Source: Pseudomonas sp. PDM18
GTDB taxonomy: Bacteria > Pseudomonadota > Gammaproteobacteria > Pseudomonadales > Pseudomonadaceae
Reading direction: 5' to 3'
Length of the DNA: 32,136 nt
NCBI RefSeq assembly: GCF_014852585.1
Contig: NZ_JACVBX010000025.1
Span: 1-32,136 of the forward strand
Positions within the stretch are counted from its first letter, which is position 1. Each line of letters begins with the position of its first letter. Positions 1 to 8,929 of the stretch are shown here, piece by piece. Under the pieces are notes generated by a model. It worked only from the letters and a program-made list of their open reading frames with translations. It was not told the origin of the DNA and did not search any database. A program made the translations under genes and the position numbers.

Positions 1-179
1 CCGATGGATTCCTTATCGGCGCTTGTCGTGAGCGCGTGGGTGGGGGAAGTCTCCTACCGTCTGGCTTGCAGAAGCGGGTCTTGTCCCTCCACCCCCGACA
101 GGTTCCTACCCTAACGCCATACAAGCGAGTTGGCTCGCGTACCCATTGCCGCGCAGGAGTTCCCTTAGCCCCTGCGGGC
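1..179. other. left-edge non-coding stretch
   Basis: No convincing gene is seen here. The open frames that cross this stretch have no ribosome binding site and are antisense extensions of the macrodomain gene region. A short inverted repeat (CCGAT at 1-5 with ATCGG at 15-19) is present at the very edge. The stop codon of the macrodomain gene lies at 180-182 inside a small inverted repeat (GCCTAC / GTAGGC) that could help end transcription, but it has no T-run. Confidence 0.4.
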
Positions 180-698
180 CTACCGTACGTAGGCGAGCAG
201 GCGGAGGTAGAGCTCCGCCATCTCCGCCGAGAATGGCACCAGCACCAGTTCCCTCAACGAACTCCCCTCCCCGCGTGGCCGACGCAGCTCGTCCACTGCG
301 ACCTGCGCCGCCGGCTCGGCGGGATAGCCGTAGATGCCGGTGCTGATAGCGGGAAAGGCGACGCTGGCGAGGCCCTTGTCCTCGGCCAATTGCAGGCTAT
401 TGCGGTAGCACTGGGCGAGCAGCTCCGGCTCGCCATGCTCACCCCCGCGCCAGACCGGCCCGACGGTGTGGATGACGAAGCGCGCCGGGAGGCGAAAGCC
501 TGCGGTGAGCTTCGCCTGGCCGGTCTTGCAGCCACCGAGCGGGCGGCAGGCGTGGACCAGGTCCGGTCCGGCAGCCCGGTGGATGGCGCCGTCGACGCCC
601 CCGCCACCCAGCAGCGAGCTGTTGGCAGCGTTGACGATGGCATCGACATCGAGACGGGTGATATCGCCCTGCCAGACGCGGATTTCGGGATGACTCAT
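180..698 (-). CDS. macrodomain protein, YmdB-like O-acetyl-ADP-ribose deacetylase
   Basis: The product has 172 residues and is a single macrodomain, close to the usual length of bacterial MacroD/YmdB proteins (about 175). The signature [19 protein letters not shown] near residues 20-40 supplies the catalytic Asn/Asp loop, and STGIYGYP near residue 120 is the second substrate loop. Members of this class bind ADP-ribose and hydrolyse O-acetyl-ADP-ribose or mono-ADP-ribosyl groups in the cytoplasm. The ATG at 698 was chosen because GGGAG lies about 8 bases upstream; the longer frame to 860 would overlap the preceding gene and has an arginine-rich, non-conserved start. It is the last gene of a minus-strand run that begins at 3946. 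Family assignment is firm; the physiological substrate is unknown. Confidence 0.88.
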   Translation of the reverse strand: MSHPEIRVWQGDITRLDVDAIVNAANSSLLGGGGVDGAIHRAAGPDLVHACRPLGGCKTGQAKLTAGFRLPARFVIHTVGPVWRGGEHGEPELLAQCYRNSLQLAEDKGLASVAFPAISTGIYGYPAEPAAQVAVDELRRPRGEGSSLRELVLVPFSAEMAELYLRLLAYVR

Positions 699-736
699 GG
701 TGCTTGCTCCCTTGGCCTGCGACGGCGGGCTCGCCG

Positions 737-1060
737 TCACTTGACCTCTTGCGGGGTCTGCTCGCCCATGCAGCGCACGGCGCGCTTGCGGCCGTCGACC
801 AGCACGCCGGTCAGCCCCTTCTGGCTCATGTCGAACATCACCAGCACGCCGTCGATGCACTGCGCTTGCTGGTCGGCCGGGTCCAGGGAGAGCTTGGTGT
901 CCTGGCCGGGGATGCTTTTGAGCATGGTGAACTGTGTCAGCTCCAGTGCGTCCTCGGGCTTGGCGAAGTGCAGGTAGCCGTAGTACCAGAGCGTGCCGAC
1001 CGAGACGAAGATGGTGGCGATGACGGTGAGGATATAGGGGATCGGGTTGCGCTCGTTCAT
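737..1060 (-). CDS. small membrane-anchored hypothetical protein
   Basis: The product has 107 residues. An N-terminal hydrophobic segment (about residues 8-28, [18 protein letters not shown]) is followed by a short soluble domain with two cysteines (in AQCIDG and VRCMGE), so it is probably an inner-membrane-anchored protein facing the periplasm. Its ATG overlaps the TGA of the upstream hydrolase gene as ATGA, which indicates translational coupling. I do not recognise a characterised family. The operon position next to a lipoprotein hydrolase suggests an envelope role, but that is inference. Confidence 0.7.
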   Translation of the reverse strand: MNERNPIPYILTVIATIFVSVGTLWYYGYLHFAKPEDALELTQFTMLKSIPGQDTKLSLDPADQQAQCIDGVLVMFDMSQKGLTGVLVDGRKRAVRCMGEQTPQEVK

Positions 1061-1992
1061 GGGTTGCCTTGTTGTTTCGGGTCTGCCTGCGATGCCTGCG
1101 GCTTCGCCGGAGAAGGATAGTTCGGGACTTCAGCCAGGCGACGCAGACCGGTGAAGTGCTGCGGATCGTCGAGGAAGCGCAGCATCACTTCGCGCCACAC
1201 GGGTTCGCCGAAGGTTTCCACGTGGTTGCCGCGCGTCAGCTGGAAGACCTTGGGCGGCTGCTTGGCCTTGTAGAGGTTCAGGCCGTTGGCCAGGGGCACA
1301 ATGGTATCGTCGATGCTGTGGAAGAGCAGCACGGGTGCGCCAGAAAGTCGCGGCATGGAGCGGATCGCGCTGTCGCCGTCGGGCACCAGCCAGGACAACG
1401 GAACCTGCAGCGGCCAGGTCAACCAGCTGGTGGAAAGCGTGTATCGCGCCACGTCGCGGTAGCTGGCCGGAACACCATCGAGCACCACCGCGTGCAATTG
1501 CTTCTGCCGCTCCGGGTGCAGGCCCAGGTAGTGCACGGCCATGGCGCCGCCCAGGCTCTGGCCGAGCAGGATCACCGGCTTGCCCTGCACTTCCGGCGCC
1601 TTGTCCAGCCAGGCGAAGGCAGCATCGATATCCTGGTAGATCGCCGGCAGGCTCGGTTCACCCTCGGAATGCCCGTAGCCGCGGTAATCCACCATCAGCA
1701 CCTGGTAGCCCTGCTCCGGCAGCCAGTAGGCGCCGCCCAAGTGCCACGCCATGTTGCCGCCGTTGCCGTGCAAGTGCAGCACGGTGCCCTTCACCGGAAC
1801 GCCCGCCTTCGCTGGCAGCCACCAGCCGGCGAGCTTCACGCCATCGGCAGTGGTCAGGGTGACGTCGCGGTAGTCGAGCTTGGCCCGAGCCGGGGTGATG
1901 GCGACATCGTCGCTGGGGTAGAACAGCAGGGAGCTGCAACCGCCGAGTGTGAAAAGCAGCGTGAGAGCGGCGGCCTTGAAGCAACGGATCAT
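1057..1992 (-). CDS. lipoprotein alpha/beta hydrolase
   Basis: The product has 311 residues, a signal sequence and a lipobox (LGGC, Cys about residue 19), so it is predicted to be a lipoprotein of the cell envelope. The body is an alpha/beta hydrolase: an HGNGG oxyanion-type loop near residue 75, nucleophile elbow GQSLGG (Ser about 146), Asp in SIDDTIVP and His in RGNHVETF. This layout resembles the bacterial relatives of the BEM46/ABHD13 group. The start at 1992 was chosen because it gives a proper lipoprotein signal and has AAGGA upstream; the longer frame to 2157 runs through a repeat. It overlaps the following small membrane protein gene by four bases. The substrate is unknown. Confidence 0.82.
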   Translation of the reverse strand: MIRCFKAAALTLLFTLGGCSSLLFYPSDDVAITPARAKLDYRDVTLTTADGVKLAGWWLPAKAGVPVKGTVLHLHGNGGNMAWHLGGAYWLPEQGYQVLMVDYRGYGHSEGEPSLPAIYQDIDAAFAWLDKAPEVQGKPVILLGQSLGGAMAVHYLGLHPERQKQLHAVVLDGVPASYRDVARYTLSTSWLTWPLQVPLSWLVPDGDSAIRSMPRLSGAPVLLFHSIDDTIVPLANGLNLYKAKQPPKVFQLTRGNHVETFGEPVWREVMLRFLDDPQHFTGLRRLAEVPNYPSPAKPQASQADPKQQGNP

Positions 1993-2019
1993 CGGCAAGT
2001 CATCCTTGGAAACTGACCT

Positions 2020-2060
2020 GTAGGAGCGCCCCATGGGCGCGATCGCAGGCATGGCCCGCT
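2020..2060. repeat. REP-like intergenic repeat (GTAGGAGCG type)
   Basis: The stretch contains CCTGTAGGAGCG followed by the hairpin GCGCCC-CAT-GGGCGC (2026-2040), then GCAGGCATGGCCCGCT. The same building blocks recur near 19234, 19699, 23879, 25755 and 31670. It lies between the QEGLA gene and the hydrolase gene. Confidence 0.6.
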
Positions 2061-2081
2061 TACTACACGGTGACCGACTGG

Positions 2082-3386
2082 TTAGAGGATATTGGCGTAA
2101 TCCGCCTCGATGCGGTCGAGGCTGAGGTGGTTGAGGAAGTTGGAGAAGCACATCCACGCCGAGAGCGCGTTGAGATCGCGGAACTGCGGCGGCAGGTACT
2201 TGGGCGGCACTACCAGGCCCTCGTCCACCAACTGGCGCAGGGTGCGCATGTCTTCCAGGGTGGCCTTGCCGCAGAACAGCAGCGGGATCTGCTCCAGCTT
2301 GCCCTTGCGCACGGCGAGCTGGATGTAGTTGTAGATCAGGATGAAGCCCTTTAGGTACGACAGGTCCTTGGTGAACGGCAGGCCGACCGGGGTCGAGCCA
2401 CGGAACACGCGGCTGGCGTTCTGGTAGCTGCTCTCCACGCTGTAGTTCTGCTCGCGGTAGAAGTGGAACACCTCGAGGAAGTCTGCGCCCTCTTCGGCCA
2501 TGTGGATGGCGCGGGTGCGGTTGGTGAGCTTGCGCAGGCGCGTCGGGTAGGAGGCGAAGGCGATCACTTCCATCAGGATCGCCAGGCCTTCCTGGGTCAC
2601 GGTGGAGGACGGCGGCCCCTTGGCGAGGAAGGTGCAGATCGGCTGGTTGAGGCCATTGAGCGTGGTGCCGACGTGCACCAGGCCTTCGTGGACTTCCAGC
2701 GCGCGCACGTCGCGCTCGTTGAACATGGCGTCGGCGCGCACCTTGATGTAGTCGGCGCCAGCCGCGGCGTCGGCGACGATGCCGTCGGACTCGAAGACGC
2801 GGATGGTGTCTTCCTTGCCGTCGAACACCTTGTTCAGGCGCTCCTGTAGCATCTTCACCGCGTCGCTGGCGGTGAGGGTCTTGGGTTCGTCCTTGAGATC
2901 GCCACGGTCGGCGATGTTATTCAGGTAGTCCGACAGCATCAAGCCCAGGTCGGCCAGGGTCGGGTCGCCGGCATGAAAGGCGTCGGAGGCCGAGCCGTAG
3001 AGCTCTTGGGAGATCAGACCAAAGTCCTGGGTGCCGCGCGCTTCGAGCATGCGGATGACCATGCGGTATTCCTTGCACATGCGCCGCATGATCTGCCCGA
3101 CCGGGTTGAATTGGCCCAGGTGGCGGGTGATGTCGCGCTCGATGTTCTGGAATTCCTGCTTCTTCGCACTGCTGTCGAAGGACAGCGGGCGGCCGTCATA
3201 GTAGACGCGGTCGACCTTGGGCGCGTGCTTGCCGCGGCCCTTGAGGAAATCGTCGCGAATGCCGTCATCCCACTTGATGGCGTCGAGCACGCGGATCGGC
3301 GTCTGCGCCTCGACGATGCGGTCGGACAGGCCGCGGATGATCTGCTGGTACTCGTTGGGCGTGGACCTCTTGCGCCGTGGGGTCAT
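2082..3386 (-). CDS. QEGLA-motif protein (DUF1704), putative MATCAP-like metallopeptidase
   Basis: The product has 434 residues. The name-giving QEGLA motif is at about residues 265-269, and an HExxxH motif (HEGLVH, His233, Glu234, His238) lies about 30 residues before it. This spacing is the hallmark of DUF1704, usually annotated 'flavohemoglobin expression-modulating QEGLA motif protein'. Its eukaryotic relatives (KIAA0895L/MATCAP) are zinc carboxypeptidases acting on tubulin tails. A peptidase role here is inference from the retained HExxxH and the following Glu. No signal peptide is present, so it is cytoplasmic. GGGAGAA precedes the ATG at 3386, which overlaps the stop of the upstream lipoprotein gene as ATGA. 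Confidence 0.8.
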   Translation of the reverse strand: MTPRRKRSTPNEYQQIIRGLSDRIVEAQTPIRVLDAIKWDDGIRDDFLKGRGKHAPKVDRVYYDGRPLSFDSSAKKQEFQNIERDITRHLGQFNPVGQIMRRMCKEYRMVIRMLEARGTQDFGLISQELYGSASDAFHAGDPTLADLGLMLSDYLNNIADRGDLKDEPKTLTASDAVKMLQERLNKVFDGKEDTIRVFESDGIVADAAAGADYIKVRADAMFNERDVRALEVHEGLVHVGTTLNGLNQPICTFLAKGPPSSTVTQEGLAILMEVIAFASYPTRLRKLTNRTRAIHMAEEGADFLEVFHFYREQNYSVESSYQNASRVFRGSTPVGLPFTKDLSYLKGFILIYNYIQLAVRKGKLEQIPLLFCGKATLEDMRTLRQLVDEGLVVPPKYLPPQFRDLNALSAWMCFSNFLNHLSLDRIEADYANIL

Positions 3387-3946
3387 TGCTTTTCTCCCGG
3401 GGTCACGCGCGAAAAGCGCAGCGCTTCGATGAACACGTCGGAGTTGGCCGGATCGTTGAGGTAGGCGATCACCTCGGGCAACTGGCTGCTCACCAGCGCG
3501 CCGGCACCCTGTTCGGTGTCGACCTTCTCGCCCTTGAGCGTGCCTTCCTTCATGTCCTGCAGGATGTGCTCGACATCCAGGTTATAGATCACCAGTTCGT
3601 CCTTGTCGGTGATCTCGAAGCCGGCCAGGGCGAAGTTACCGCCCATGCTTTTCGGCAAACCGGCCGACAGGTACCAGCGCTTGCCGTGGTGGGCGACGGT
3701 GAAGCCGAAGTCCTCGACGCTATCGGTGTTGTCCTTGCTATCGACGTAGCTCAGAGCGCGGTAGAGGTTGGAGCCGGAGCGGGTGACTTCGAGGAACTGC
3801 TCCTCGCCGTACTCGTCCACACGCGACCACTGGCCCAGCAGGTGAGCCGGCGCGGGCTCGTTGGCCGGAATCGGGTCCTTGAACGTCACCAGACAGCCAC
3901 TGAGCAGGCCGATGCTCAACAGCAGCAGTGCACGCCAGACTTTCAT
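3383..3946 (-). CDS. hypothetical lipoprotein
   Basis: The product has 187 residues and a short signal sequence ending in the lipobox LSGC (Cys about residue 18). The mature part contains GQWSRVDEYGEEQFLEV, a beta-rich style that resembles small outer-membrane lipoproteins, but I recognise no named family. ATG at 3946 was preferred over GTG at 3949 because AAGGAGG sits at a normal distance only from the ATG. It is the first gene of a coupled minus-strand set with the QEGLA protein, so the two may work together. Confidence 0.75.
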   Translation of the reverse strand: MKVWRALLLLSIGLLSGCLVTFKDPIPANEPAPAHLLGQWSRVDEYGEEQFLEVTRSGSNLYRALSYVDSKDNTDSVEDFGFTVAHHGKRWYLSAGLPKSMGGNFALAGFEITDKDELVIYNLDVEHILQDMKEGTLKGEKVDTEQGAGALVSSQLPEVIAYLNDPANSDVFIEALRFSRVTPGEKQ

Positions 3947-4011
3947 CACGCCCTCCTTAGATCCGTATGCCCTCCCATGCGACAGGCGCGGGCACTCGGA
4001 ATTCCGACACG

Positions 4012-4035
4012 AAAACCCCGCCGGATGGCGGGGTT
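4012..4035 (-). terminator. intrinsic terminator of the tetR gene
   Basis: A perfect hairpin, AACCCCGCC (4014-4022) with GGCGGGGTT (4027-4035) and loop GGAT, lies just past the tetR stop. Read on the minus strand it is followed by a short T-run. Confidence 0.8.
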
Positions 4036-4053
4036 GGAATGCAGCAGCCGGGG

Positions 4054-4806
4054 CTACAGGCCCATCACCAGGTCGAGATAGCGGCTAAGGATGGCACGCA
4101 TTTCCTCGATCTGCAGGTGGTCAGCCCCGTCCAGCAGGCCCTGATACTCCATCTGCAGGATGATGGCCGTCAACACCCGGGCATCCTGCTCGGGCTGCTT
4201 TGAACCGAGCACTTCGAAGAAATGCACCACGCCCAGGGAAAGAATCCGCCGATGGCGCTGCGCCAGATCGCTGAGGCTGGGGTTGAGCAACGCCTCCTGG
4301 CGGAACGCCTGTTCGGCCAGCAGGTGCTCGCGGCGCTCGTTTAGCTGGACCATGACGTACTGGATCGCCAGTTCGACGATATTGGCGGTCAGCTCCCGGC
4401 GCGCCTGCGGGTCGTCCTGCCCGAGGCCGGCAGCCATGGCCTGGAGGTCGCCTTCCACGCTGGTCCAGAAGGTCGACAGCGCTTCGGCGCTGCGTTCAAC
4501 GAAGAGCGCGAAGGTGTCGGTGATGAGGTCCTGGATGTCCTTGAAGTAGTAAGTGGTGGCCGATAGCGGCACACCGGCCTCGGCGGCCACGGCGCGGTGG
4601 CGCACAGCGCGGACGCCATCGCGCACGATGATCCGCAGCGCGGCGTCGAGAATCGCCTGGCGGCGTTGCTCGCTGCCCTGGCGGCTGGCCTTGCGGCCCT
4701 GGTATTTGACACTTTCTGCGATGGCGCTGGCGACTTGCGCGGCGCTGTCTCGCGGGGAAACTTGGGTCACTGGCATTACCTCCGGCGGCGCGACCTGATG
4801 GCTCAT
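4054..4806 (-). CDS. TetR family transcriptional regulator
   Basis: The product has about 250 residues. A helix-turn-helix domain spans roughly residues 50-100 (from RRQAILDAALRIIVRDGVRA to AGVPLSATTYYFKDIQDL), with the typical TetR recognition-helix ending TTYYF. The rest is the helical ligand-binding and dimerisation domain. An unusually long, polar N-terminal arm of about 40 residues precedes the HTH. The start is uncertain: ATG 4806 has a weak ribosome site, while ATG 4776 follows GGAGGTA but with very short spacing. A near-perfect palindrome centred at 4971-4972 upstream is a likely autoregulatory operator. Its target beyond itself is unknown; P. aeruginosa has a TetR gene in the same position beside lysS. 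Confidence 0.85.
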   Translation of the reverse strand: MSHQVAPPEVMPVTQVSPRDSAAQVASAIAESVKYQGRKASRQGSEQRRQAILDAALRIIVRDGVRAVRHRAVAAEAGVPLSATTYYFKDIQDLITDTFALFVERSAEALSTFWTSVEGDLQAMAAGLGQDDPQARRELTANIVELAIQYVMVQLNERREHLLAEQAFRQEALLNPSLSDLAQRHRRILSLGVVHFFEVLGSKQPEQDARVLTAIILQMEYQGLLDGADHLQIEEMRAILSRYLDLVMGL

Positions 4807-4962
4807 TGTTCGAGCTTTTCTGTGGGAAAACAATTGCCGCCTTGCAGCTGCGACAGCGGCGCACAGAGCGGGCCTCGAGGCAGATCAGGCGGCTGGGAAT
4901 CAGGCCTGGGAGTGAGACGTGCCACAGCGTGGCCGAGCCACGGCAGGAGGCGTGCATTTCGT

Positions 4963-4980
4963 CGGATGGTATACCGTCCG
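4963..4980. promoter_or_regulatory. palindromic operator upstream of tetR
   Basis: This is an 18-base inverted repeat with arms CGGATGGTA and TACCGTCCG and one mismatched pair. It lies about 160 bases upstream of the tetR start in the only intergenic space before that gene. TetR-family proteins commonly autoregulate through palindromes of this size, so binding by the adjacent product is a reasonable inference. Confidence 0.6.
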
Positions 4981-5016
4981 ATTCTCCAGGAGCGAGCTTG
5001 CTCGCTCCTGGAGAAT
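4981..5016. repeat. perfect 17-bp hairpin, REP-type
   Basis: ATTCTCCAGGAGCGAGC (4981-4997) pairs perfectly with GCTCGCTCCTGGAGAAT (5000-5016) around a TT loop. The core GGAGCGAGCTTGCTCGC is a common Pseudomonas REP sequence. The hairpin directly abuts the tetR operator. Confidence 0.75.
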
Positions 5017-5034
5017 CTGTCAGCCGCAGAAATG

Positions 5035-5062
5035 AAAAAGGCCGCCCCGAGGGCGGCCTTTC
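5035..5062 (-). terminator. intrinsic terminator of lysS
   Basis: AAAGGCCGCCC (5037-5047) pairs perfectly with GGGCGGCCTTT (5051-5061) around CGA. On the minus strand it ends in a T-run and follows the lysS stop by about 17 bases. Confidence 0.88.
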
Positions 5063-5078
5063 TCTCCTGTTCCTGCGC

Positions 5079-6584
5079 TTACGCCTGCGGGCGCATGTGC
5101 GGGAAGAGGATGACGTCGCGGATCGACGGCGAGTTGGTCAGCAGCATCACCAGGCGGTCGATGCCGATGCCTTCGCCAGCGGTGGGCGGCATGCCGTATT
5201 CGAGCGCGTTGACGAAGTCGGCGTCGAAGTGCATCGCCTCGTCATCACCGGCGTCCTTCTCCTTGACCTGCAGCATGAAGCGCTCGGCCTGGTCTTCGGC
5301 GTCGTTGAGCTCGGAGTAGGCGTTGGCGATCTCGCGGCCACCAATGAACAGCTCGAAGCGGTCGGTGACGCTCGGGTCGTTGTCGTTGCGGCGCGCCAGC
5401 GGGGACACTTCGAACGGATACTGGGTAATGAAGTGCGGCTGCTCCAGCTTGTGCTCGACCAGTTCTTCGAAAATCATCACCTGCAGCTTGCCCAGGCCTT
5501 CGTGGCCGAGAACCTTTGCGCCGGCTTTCTTGGCGATGGCGCGGGCCTTCTCCAGGTCGGTCAGGTCAGCCGCGGTGAGTTCCGGGTTGTACTTGAGGAT
5601 GGCGTCGAACACGGACAGACGGGCGAACGGTTCACCGAAGTGGAAGACCTTGTCGCCGTAGGGCACGTCGGTGCTGCCGAGCACGGCCTGGGCCAGCTCG
5701 CGGAACAGCTCCTCGGTCAGGTCCATGTTGTCTTCGTAGTCGGCGTAGGCCTGGTAGAACTCGAGCATGGTGAACTCGGGATTGTGCCGGGTCGAAACGC
5801 CTTCGTTACGGAAGTTGCGGTTGATCTCGAAGACCTTCTCGAAGCCACCGACCACCAGGCGCTTGAGGTACAGCTCCGGGGCGATACGCAGGAACATGGC
5901 CATGTCCAACGCGTTGTGGTGGGTTTCGAAGGGCTTGGCCGCCGCGCCGCCGGGGATGGTCTGCAACATCGGGGTTTCCACTTCGAGGAAGCCGCGATCG
6001 GAGAGGAACCGACGGATGTGGGCGATGACCTGCGAGCGCACGCGGAAGGTGTGGCGGGTTTCCTCGTTGACGATCAGGTCGACGTAGCGCTGGCGGTAGC
6101 GCTGCTCGGTGTCGGTCAGGCCGTGGTGCTTGTCCGGCAGCGGGCGCAGCGACTTGGTCAGCAGGCGCACGTTGGTCATCTCGACGTACAGGTCGCCCTT
6201 GCCCGAGCGGGCCAGGGTGCCTTCGGCGCCGATGATGTCGCCCAGGTCCCAGGTCTTGATCTCGGCCAGAGTCTCTTCGGGCAGCGTCTTGCGGTTCACG
6301 TAGACCTGCAGACGGCCGCTGCTGTCCTGCAGGACAATGAAGGAGCCGCGATTGAGCATGATGCGACCGGCAACCTTGACCGGGATGGCAGCTGCTTCCA
6401 GCTCTTCCTTGGTCGCGGTTTCGTACTGTTTCTGCAGGTCCGCGAAGTAGTTCTCGCGGCGGAAGTCGTTGGGGAAGGCGATGGCCTTGGCTTCACGCAC
6501 GGCGGCAAGCTTTTCCTTGCGCTGGGCGATCAGCTTGTTTTCTTCCTGTTGCAGTTCGGTAGCGTCGAGTTGTTGGTCGCTCAT
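5079..6584 (-). CDS. lysS: lysyl-tRNA synthetase, class II
   Basis: The product has 501 residues, the normal length for bacterial class II LysRS. The N-terminal OB-fold anticodon-binding domain covers about residues 60-150 (with [17 protein letters not shown]). The catalytic domain contains motif 2 ([18 protein letters not shown]) and motif 3 ([11 protein letters not shown] near residue 475). It charges tRNA-Lys with lysine in the cytoplasm. It lies 80 bases downstream of prfB, the same prfB-lysS pairing as in Escherichia coli and other gammaproteobacteria, and ends before a strong terminator. The N-terminal start at 6584 gives the usual MSDQQLD-type lead. Confidence 0.97.
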   Translation of the reverse strand: MSDQQLDATELQQEENKLIAQRKEKLAAVREAKAIAFPNDFRRENYFADLQKQYETATKEELEAAAIPVKVAGRIMLNRGSFIVLQDSSGRLQVYVNRKTLPEETLAEIKTWDLGDIIGAEGTLARSGKGDLYVEMTNVRLLTKSLRPLPDKHHGLTDTEQRYRQRYVDLIVNEETRHTFRVRSQVIAHIRRFLSDRGFLEVETPMLQTIPGGAAAKPFETHHNALDMAMFLRIAPELYLKRLVVGGFEKVFEINRNFRNEGVSTRHNPEFTMLEFYQAYADYEDNMDLTEELFRELAQAVLGSTDVPYGDKVFHFGEPFARLSVFDAILKYNPELTAADLTDLEKARAIAKKAGAKVLGHEGLGKLQVMIFEELVEHKLEQPHFITQYPFEVSPLARRNDNDPSVTDRFELFIGGREIANAYSELNDAEDQAERFMLQVKEKDAGDDEAMHFDADFVNALEYGMPPTAGEGIGIDRLVMLLTNSPSIRDVILFPHMRPQA

Positions 6585-6664
6585 GGTCGTCTATCTGCCT
6601 GGCGTCTTGATCAATAGGGGTTACTGGCGGGAGCGGGCCACGCGGCCCGTCCGCAGGGATGCTG

Positions 6665-7760
6665 TTACAGGCCTTGTTTCAGGCTGGCTTCCAGGTATTC
6701 ATTGAGGTCACCGTCGAGCACCTTGTCGCAATCGCTGCGTTCCACGCCGGTACGCAGGTCCTTGATGCGCGACTGGTCGAGCACGTAGGAACGAATCTGG
6801 TGACCCCAGCCGATATCGGACTTGGTGTCTTCCAGCGCCTGCGAGGCGGCGGTGCGCTTCTGCATCTCCTGCTCGTACAACCGGGCCCGCAGCATCTTCA
6901 TGGCGGTGTCCTTGTTGGCGTGCTGGGAGCGTTCGTTCTGGCACGCCACCACGGTGTTGGTCGGCACGTGGGTGATACGCACCGCGGAGTCGGTGGTGTT
7001 CACGTGCTGGCCGCCCGCGCCGGAGGAGCGGTAGGTGTCGATGCGCAGGTCGGCCGGGTTGATCTCGATCTCGATGTTGTCGTCGATTTCCGGCGACACG
7101 AACACCGCGGTGAACGAGGTGTGGCGACGGTTGCCGGAGTCGAACGGGCTCTTGCGCACCAGGCGGTGCACGCCGATCTCGGTGCGCAGCCAGCCAAAGG
7201 CGTATTCGCCCTTGATGTGCACGGTGGCGCCCTTGATGCCGGCGACTTCGCCCTCGGACAGCTCGACGATCTCGGCGTCGAAGCCATTCTTGTCCGCCCA
7301 GCGCAGGTACATGCGCAGCAGCATGTTGGCCCAGTCCTGGGCTTCGGTGCCGCCGGAGCCGGCCTGGATGTCCAGGTAGGCGTTGTTGGGGTCCATCTCG
7401 CCGCTGAACATGCGGCGGAACTCGAGCTTCTCGAGGATTTCGCGCAGGCGCTGGACTTCGGCTTCGACGTCGCCAACGGCGCCTTCGTCGTTTTCCTCGA
7501 CTGCCATGTCGAGCAGGTCACGGGAGTCGGCCAAACCGCCGGTGAGCTCGTCGAGGGTCTCGACGATCTGCGCCAGCATGGCGCGCTCACGCCCCAGGTT
7601 CTGGGCGTACTCGGGCTTGTTCCAGACCGCCGGGTCTTCCAGTTCGCGGTTTACTTCGATCAGACGATCATGTTTCAGATCGTAGTCAAAGATACCCCCG
7701 AATCGAATGGGTACGGTCGGAGAGGTCCTTGATGCTGTTGAGGATCGGTTGGATTTCCAT
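6665..7760 (-). CDS. prfB: peptide chain release factor 2, with programmed +1 frameshift
   Basis: RF2 releases the peptide at UGA and UAA stops. The gene is split between two frames: 24 codons from ATG 7760 ([13 protein letters not shown]...RGYL) end at an in-frame TGA (7688-7686). Reading then shifts +1 at CTTTGAC (7691-7685) into the main frame, giving about 364 residues in total. GGGGGTAT directly before the slip codon is the internal Shine-Dalgarno-like stimulator known from prfB. The main part has the SPF anticodon-like motif (in [12 protein letters not shown]) and the catalytic GGQ (in [11 protein letters not shown]). This is the classical autoregulation, in which low RF2 favours the shift, and not a sequencing error. 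lysS follows 80 bases later. Confidence 0.97.
7685..7691 (-). promoter_or_regulatory. programmed +1 ribosomal frameshift site of prfB
   Basis: The slippery sequence is CTT TGA C, with GGGGGTAT immediately upstream. This matches the conserved autoregulatory site in RF2 genes. Confidence 0.95.
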
Positions 7761-7880
7761 GGCGGGCATCTCTCACGGGTAAAGGGCGTAGAAAAGCCGG
7801 CAAGTATACGTGAACTGTGTCGCCCCTAAAAAGGTTTACGACAGATCGCCACCGCCCGCCCGGCGCCCTTCCCCGTTGGC

Positions 7881-8906
7881 TCAGCCGGCGATGGCCACCT
7901 GGTTGCGCCCACCATGCTTGGCGTTGTAGAGCGCCTGGTCGGCCAGTTCGATGAGCTGGCGGCAAGTCTGCCCGGCCTGGGGGATCAGGGTCGCCACGCC
8001 GATGCTGATGGTCAGCGACGAACCGGGTATCGGCAGCTCGTGGCGGATATTCAGATCCTGCACCAGGCGCCGCAGCTTCTCCGCCAACAGCCGCGCGCCG
8101 CCGGGCGAGGTGTTGGGCAGGACCATGACGAACTCCTCGCCGCCATAGCGCGCCGGCAGGTCCGAGGGGCGGCTGGCGCTGGCGCGGATCGCCCCGGCGA
8201 CCTGGCGCAGCGCCTCGTCGCCCTGCACGTGGCCGAAGGTGTCGTTGTAGGCCTTGAAGTGGTCCACGTCGATCAACAGGATCGACAGCTGGGTCTGCTC
8301 GCGCAGGCAGCGGCGCCACTCCATTTCCAGGTACTCGTCGAAGTGCCGGCGGTTGGACAGCCCGGTGAGGCCGTCGGAGTTCATCAGCCGCTGCAGCACC
8401 AGGTTGGTTTCCAGCAGTTGCTGCTGGCTCTCGCGCAAAGCGCGGTAGGCCTCGTCGCGCTGCTGCAGTGCGAGGTAGGAGCGCGAGTGGTAGCGCACTC
8501 GCGCAATCAGCTCGATGGCATCGGGCAGCTTGACCAGATAATCGTTGGCGCCTGCGCTGAACGCCGCGCTCTTCACCGCCGGGTCCTCCTTGGTCGACAG
8601 TACGATGATCGGGAGGTCGCGGGTGGCCGGGTTGGCGCGGTACTCACGCACCAGCGAGAGACCGTCGGCGCCGGGCATCACCAGGTCCTGGAGGATCACC
8701 GTGGGCTTGATCTGGATCGCCAGGGCGATGGCCTGGTGGGGATCGGAGCAGAAGTGGAAGTCGATGCCAGGGGCGTCCGCCAGCGCGCGGCGCACGGCTT
8801 CACCGATCATTGGCTGGTCGTCCACCAGCAGCACCATGACTGCGGTATCGCCTGGGGTCGTCACGGGGTAGTCACTCTGGCTTGAGTTCATGGATATGGG
8901 GTTCAT
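7881..8906 (-). CDS. wspR: WspR diguanylate cyclase response regulator
   Basis: The product has 341 residues. A receiver domain spans about 22-145 with phospho-acceptor Asp74 (LQDLVMPG). A helical linker follows, then a GGDEF domain whose active site reads GGEEF (255-259). An RxxD inhibitory site (RPSD, 246-249) lies five residues before it, so the enzyme should be active and subject to product inhibition by c-di-GMP. Phosphorylation by WspE activates c-di-GMP synthesis, which favours biofilm and exopolysaccharide production in P. aeruginosa. The start at 8906 has CGGAG seven bases upstream. It is the last gene of the wsp operon, 23 bases after wspF. Confidence 0.96.
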   Translation of the reverse strand: MNPISMNSSQSDYPVTTPGDTAVMVLLVDDQPMIGEAVRRALADAPGIDFHFCSDPHQAIALAIQIKPTVILQDLVMPGADGLSLVREYRANPATRDLPIIVLSTKEDPAVKSAAFSAGANDYLVKLPDAIELIARVRYHSRSYLALQQRDEAYRALRESQQQLLETNLVLQRLMNSDGLTGLSNRRHFDEYLEMEWRRCLREQTQLSILLIDVDHFKAYNDTFGHVQGDEALRQVAGAIRASASRPSDLPARYGGEEFVMVLPNTSPGGARLLAEKLRRLVQDLNIRHELPIPGSSLTISIGVATLIPQAGQTCRQLIELADQALYNAKHGGRNQVAIAG

Positions 8907-8929
8907 GCAATCAGCTCCGTAGCCCGCGC

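Noticed and set aside
36..977. 313-codon plus-strand frame at the left end
   Set aside because: It runs antisense through the macrodomain gene and the small membrane protein gene and lacks a ribosome site or known motif.
4963..4980. A fourth site for the GntR regulator, because it contains GGTATACC
   Set aside because: The arms (CGGA...TCCG) differ from the ATTATGG flank of the three locus sites, and it sits in front of a TetR gene, which is the simpler binding partner.
4806..6617. 603-codon open frame on the plus strand
   Set aside because: It is fully antisense to tetR's upstream region and lysS; lysS is unmistakable, and the antisense frame is a high-GC codon-pattern shadow.
7579..7760. 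prfB broken by a stop codon
   Set aside because: The stop is the known programmed frameshift site CTTTGAC with its upstream G-rich stimulator, so the gene is intact.
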